A stretch of 64,000 nucleotides of DNA from Alphaproteobacteria bacterium (GTDB lineage: Bacteria > Pseudomonadota > Alphaproteobacteria > UBA828), in NCBI GenBank assembly GCA_011523425.1, contig WTGU01000120.1, forward strand, positions 1 through 64,000, written 5' to 3'. The translations under genes were made by a program, and so were the position numbers. Positions within the stretch are counted from its first letter, which is position 1. Each line of letters starts with the position of its first letter. The notes under the pieces were generated by a model, which saw only the letters and a list, made by a program, of their open reading frames with translations, was not told the DNA's origin and did no database searches. Positions 61,278 through 64,000 of this stretch are shown here, one piece after another.

Positions 61278-61332
61278 CGGCGGCGGATACGCTCGCCGCC
61301 CGGCCCGATTCATCCGATTCAGGAGGGGGGAC

Positions 61333-62154
61333 ATGGCCGCTCAACGCATCGGTGCCTACGTCGAGGTCGCGCCCGGCGTCGACATCTACTACGAGGACGA
61401 GGGCGAGGGGAGCGCGCTGGTCCTCATTCCCGGCTGGACCTTCACCACCAGGGTCTTCGACCATCAGTTTGCCGCGTTCGCGGGCGACTATCGGGTGATC
61501 TCCTTCGACCCCCGCAGCCACGGCCGTTCGACGGTGACCAGTGATGGCAACAACTACGCCACCCAGGCGGCCGATCTCGCGGCGCTGCTGGAGCATCTGT
61601 CGGTCGAAAACCCGGTCCTCCTGGGCTGGTCGGCGGGGTCGCTGACGGCGTGGCACCACGTCCGCAACCGGGGCACCGAGGGGATCCGGGGCCTGGTCTC
61701 CGTCGACATGCCGCCGCTCGGCATGAGCTACGACCGGGACGACTGGGTCGAGGGGGCGATCCCCGATCTCGCCGAGTTCTTCCAGGGGGTCCAGACCGCC
61801 CAGGGCCAGCGCGGCGTCGTCACCTGGTACGCCGACAACGTCATGATCGAAGGCGAGATGACGCCGGAGGTGACCGCGTGGGTGGTGGAGCAGTCGCTCG
61901 CGACGCCGCCAATCGTCGCCGCCAATCTCATCGCCGACGTGTGCTTCGCCAACTATCTCGACGAGGCGAAGCAGGTGGATGCGGCGATTCCCTCCCTCTA
62001 TTACGTCGCCGATCACTGGGCCGGGACGGCCACGCCGTTCCTGGCCAGGCACTGTCCGAACGCGCGGGTCGAGGCCTTCGGCGGTCACATGATGTTCTGG
62101 GAGTATCCCGAGCGGTTCAATGCGACCTTGGCGGAGTTCCTGTCCGCCCTCTGA
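61333..62154 (+). CDS. Alpha/beta hydrolase
   Basis: A 273-residue alpha/beta hydrolase. An N-terminal oxyanion segment (LVLIPGWTFTTRVFDHQ), FDPRSHGRST, the nucleophile elbow GWSAGS and a C-terminal FGGHMMFWEYP histidine mark a haloperoxidase/esterase-like member. Substrate unknown. AGGAGGGG lies upstream of the ATG. It lies 55 bases downstream of acdS on the same strand and could be co-transcribed. Confidence 0.88.
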   Translation: MAAQRIGAYVEVAPGVDIYYEDEGEGSALVLIPGWTFTTRVFDHQFAAFAGDYRVISFDPRSHGRSTVTSDGNNYATQAADLAALLEHLSVENPVLLGWSAGSLTAWHHVRNRGTEGIRGLVSVDMPPLGMSYDRDDWVEGAIPDLAEFFQGVQTAQGQRGVVTWYADNVMIEGEMTPEVTAWVVEQSLATPPIVAANLIADVCFANYLDEAKQVDAAIPSLYYVADHWAGTATPFLARHCPNARVEAFGGHMMFWEYPERFNATLAEFLSAL

Positions 62155-62165
62155 ACGCGACCCTG

Positions 62166-62597
62166 TTACCGCTCCACGATCGTGACGTTCCCGATCCAGC
62201 GCTGCCTGCGGCGCACGAGGCGTTCGGGCACGTCTTCCGCCTCGTAGTCGGCGACGGGCACGCGCGCCCGGTCCACGGCGAGCGGCGGGGAGAGCAGGTT
62301 CGCGTTCATGACGGCATAGAGGCGGCCGTCGATCTCGCTCGTGGCGCAGGCCACCACGCCGCAGCGGCCGCAGACGAGAAAGGTCGCCGTCTCGTGGCCG
62401 AAGGCATAGCGGCTGACACGCTCGGGCTCGGCAAGCGTGACCGCAAGACGCGCGCCCGGCGCGGAGACATAGAGGCTGCCGTGCTTCTGGCAGAAGCTGC
62501 AGCCGCAATGACGCGGCGAGAGGCCGCCGGCGGCGTCCACCTCGAGAGCGACGCCGATCGCGCCGCAGTGGCAGGCGCCATGCAGGGTATCGGCCAC
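62166..62597 (-). CDS. GFA family zinc protein (second copy)
   Basis: A 143-residue GFA/CENP-V-type protein. Zinc-binding cysteines are in HGACHCGAIGVALE, RHCGCSFCQKHGSLY and VCGRCGVVACAT. I place the start at a GTG at 62597 with AGGGAG nine bases upstream; a longer frame extends without similarity. It is the second member of the family here (the other is at 37831), and the two are not close copies. Function unassigned. Confidence 0.85.
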   Translation of the reverse strand: MADTLHGACHCGAIGVALEVDAAGGLSPRHCGCSFCQKHGSLYVSAPGARLAVTLAEPERVSRYAFGHETATFLVCGRCGVVACATSEIDGRLYAVMNANLLSPPLAVDRARVPVADYEAEDVPERLVRRRQRWIGNVTIVER

Positions 62598-62704
62598 TGG
62601 ACATTCTCCCTCTTCGCGACGATGTATTCGCACGGGCGCGCAATGACTCTCAACGGGCGATCGCGCAAGCCCGGCCGCAGCGCCAGACAACCGAGGAGCC
62701 TTCC

Positions 62705-63547
62705 ATGAGCCGCGACGAGACAAGGGCAGAGCCGACGCCCACCTACACCATGGGCTACGGGCCCGAGTTCCGGAAGATGCTGGAGCGCCGCAACGCGGCG
62801 GACTGCGCCGCGCACCTGCTGCCCCATCTCGAGCCCGGCATGCGCCTTCTCGACCTCGGCTGCGGCCCCGGCACGATCTCGGTGGGGTTGGCGGATGCAG
62901 TGGCACCCGGCGCGCTGCACGGCGTCGACATGGAAGAGACGCAGATCGAGATGGCACGGGCGGCTGCCGCGGCCGGCGGGCACGCCAACGCGACGTTCCA
63001 GACCGGCGACGCCACCGCGCTCCCCTTCGAGGACGCGTCGTTCGACGTGGTCCACTGCCACGCCCTGCTCAACCATGCCCCGGACACGGCGGCCGTTCTG
63101 GCCGAGATGCGGCGGGTGCTGAAGCCCGGCGGCCTCGTCTCCGCGCGGGAGGTGATCGGCGACTCCTCGCTCTTCGAGCCCGCGCTCGCGATCGGCGGGA
63201 CGGGCCGTGATGCCGCGTGGGGCACGTTCCTCACGCTGCTGAGGGCCAACGGCGGCCATCCGCAGATGGGCAAGGAGTTGAAGGGTGCGCTCGTCGCGGC
63301 CGGCTTCACGGACATCCGCGCCGGCGCGTCTTTCGAATCCTACAATTCGGCCGACGACCTCGCCTTCCTCAACGGCCTCATCACCGGCTGGTACTTCGCC
63401 CCCCGGACCATGGAAGCGGCGATCGCGCACGGCGTGGCGAGCGAAGCGCAGTTCGACGGCTGGCGCCGCTCGCTCGAGCAGTGGATGAGCGAGCCCGGCG
63501 CCTTCGCCGCGTTCGCCTGGGGAGAGGCGATCGGCCGCAAGCCCTAG
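62705..63547 (+). CDS. Class I SAM-dependent methyltransferase
   Basis: A 280-residue methyltransferase. The SAM motifs are MRLLDLGCGPGTISVGLADA, HGVDMEETQIEMA, TGDATALPFEDASFDVVHCH and LKPGGLVSAREV. It resembles UbiE/Coq5-like small-molecule methyltransferases, but the substrate is not known. GAGGAG lies nine bases upstream of the ATG. It is convergent with the partial HyuA gene. Confidence 0.9.
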   Translation: MSRDETRAEPTPTYTMGYGPEFRKMLERRNAADCAAHLLPHLEPGMRLLDLGCGPGTISVGLADAVAPGALHGVDMEETQIEMARAAAAAGGHANATFQTGDATALPFEDASFDVVHCHALLNHAPDTAAVLAEMRRVLKPGGLVSAREVIGDSSLFEPALAIGGTGRDAAWGTFLTLLRANGGHPQMGKELKGALVAAGFTDIRAGASFESYNSADDLAFLNGLITGWYFAPRTMEAAIAHGVASEAQFDGWRRSLEQWMSEPGAFAAFAWGEAIGRKP

Positions 63548-63555
63548 CGGCGAGG

Positions 63556-64000
63556 TCAGGCAAGCCGTACCCGGTAGTTGCCGAGATCGTCCACGACGGC
63601 CGTGGCGTCCTCGGGCACGAGAACGGTCGTCGTCGCCTCCTCGACGATGGCCGGGCCCGCGACCCTGTGGCCGGGCGCGAGGTCGTCGCCGCGGTAGACC
63701 GGCACCGTGGCGTCGCCGACGCGGCCGGGCAGGTGGACCCGGCGCTCGCCGTAGGCGCGGGCCTCGCGCGCCGGCGCGGCGCCCGAGGCCGGTGCGAGGT
63801 CCGTCGCCGCCGGGCCGATAGCGCGCACCTTCCAGGTGGTGAACTCGACCAGGTCGTCCTCGTTCTTGATCGTGTAGATGCGCTCGTGCATGCGGTGGAA
63901 GGCATCGGCCAGCCCGGCCACGTCGGTAGCGGCGAGCGCGCCGTCCCGCGCGGCAAAGGGAACCTCGATCTCCCAAGACTGATACTGGTAGCGCCCGAGA
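63556..64000 (-). CDS. Hydantoinase A family protein (3' part only)
   Basis: The C-terminal 148 residues of a second HyuA-type protein; the 5' part lies to the right of the window. The frame stays open to the edge (SWEIEVPFA... up to 64000). Identifiable blocks are FHRMHERIYTIKNEDDLVEF and the C-terminal GPAIVEEATTTVLVPED, which parallels the GPAIVTEMDSTTLVLPG of the complete HyuA at 11416. So this genome region carries a second ATP-dependent ring-opening enzyme of this family. Confidence 0.88.
   Translation of the reverse strand, partial: LGRYQYQSWEIEVPFAARDGALAATDVAGLADAFHRMHERIYTIKNEDDLVEFTTWKVRAIGPAATDLAPASGAAPAREARAYGERRVHLPGRVGDATVPVYRGDDLAPGHRVAGPAIVEEATTTVLVPEDATAVVDDLGNYRVRLA

Noticed and set aside
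61284-61294. A third copy of the REP-like element after acdS
   Set aside because: Only CGGATACGCTC is shared and there is no matching second arm.
1-64000. tRNA, rRNA, CRISPR, transposase, prophage or integration sites
   Set aside because: I looked for these on reading and saw none that I can support; a covariance-model scan would be needed to exclude small RNAs.

Overview
The window is a contiguous, gene-dense stretch of high-GC chromosome. It almost certainly comes from an alphaproteobacterium, possibly Rhodospirillales-like. Support for this: a three-part transhydrogenase operon (pntAa-pntAb-pntB); purE-purK beside rpsU; a DUF2007 / tRNA methyltransferase / S49 peptidase block divergent from a polyprenyl diphosphate synthase; a BacA/SbmA-type transporter; many Tat-dependent binding proteins; and frequent GTG or TTG starts. 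I saw no rRNA, tRNA, CRISPR array, insertion sequence or phage genes.

Region 1 (1-6.8 kb): the tail of a polyamine-type ABC permease, a roughly 450-base non-coding block, a DUF3830 gene, a DinJ/YafQ toxin-antitoxin pair with a very clear promoter-operator palindrome, an NAD(P)-dependent oxidoreductase with a phytanoyl-CoA dioxygenase homologue, and an acyl-CoA dehydrogenase / CaiB-family CoA-transferase pair.

Region 2 (6.8-17.3 kb): a full PotABCD-type ABC importer, preceded by a possible sigma-54 promoter, then an ATP-dependent hydantoinase pair (HyuA/HyuB). A PEP-mutase/isocitrate-lyase-family enzyme and a proline-iminopeptidase-like hydrolase follow on the other strand. This looks like uptake and opening of a cyclic or amidated nitrogen compound.

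Region 3 (17.4-28.9 kb), the most interesting part: genes for a TorT/TorS/TorR-type trimethylamine N-oxide (TMAO) sensing system lie directly beside genes that look like the TMAO importer TmoX-TmoW-TmoV and the TMAO demethylase Tdm. No TMAO reductase (TorCAD) is present, so a sensory system known from TMAO respiration appears to be attached to TMAO uptake and catabolism.

Region 4 (29-34.9 kb): a five-gene branched-chain/amide-type ABC importer followed by a class IV aminotransferase.

Region 5 (34.9-54.8 kb): housekeeping and mixed metabolic genes. These include an SbmA/BacA-like transporter, CopD-like protein, ErpA, exonuclease III, GFA and VOC proteins, an M19 dipeptidase homologue lacking several metal ligands, two class I glutamine amidotransferases, a Tat-exported IorAB-type molybdoenzyme, the DUF2007-TrmN-S49 operon, a polyprenyl synthase, SixA, an acyl-CoA synthetase, a signal-peptide-bearing PCMT, a membrane spermidine-synthase-like protein, and PurK/PurE. 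Two copies of a REP-like palindrome lie here; one of them supplies the stop codons of both convergent genes it separates.

Region 6 (54.9-64 kb): rpsU, the pnt operon, an ABC1/UbiB-type kinase-like protein, a tiny secreted protein made of ten cysteines spaced every third residue, ACC deaminase (AcdS), an alpha/beta hydrolase, a second GFA protein, a methyltransferase, and the C-terminal end of a second HyuA that runs off the right edge.
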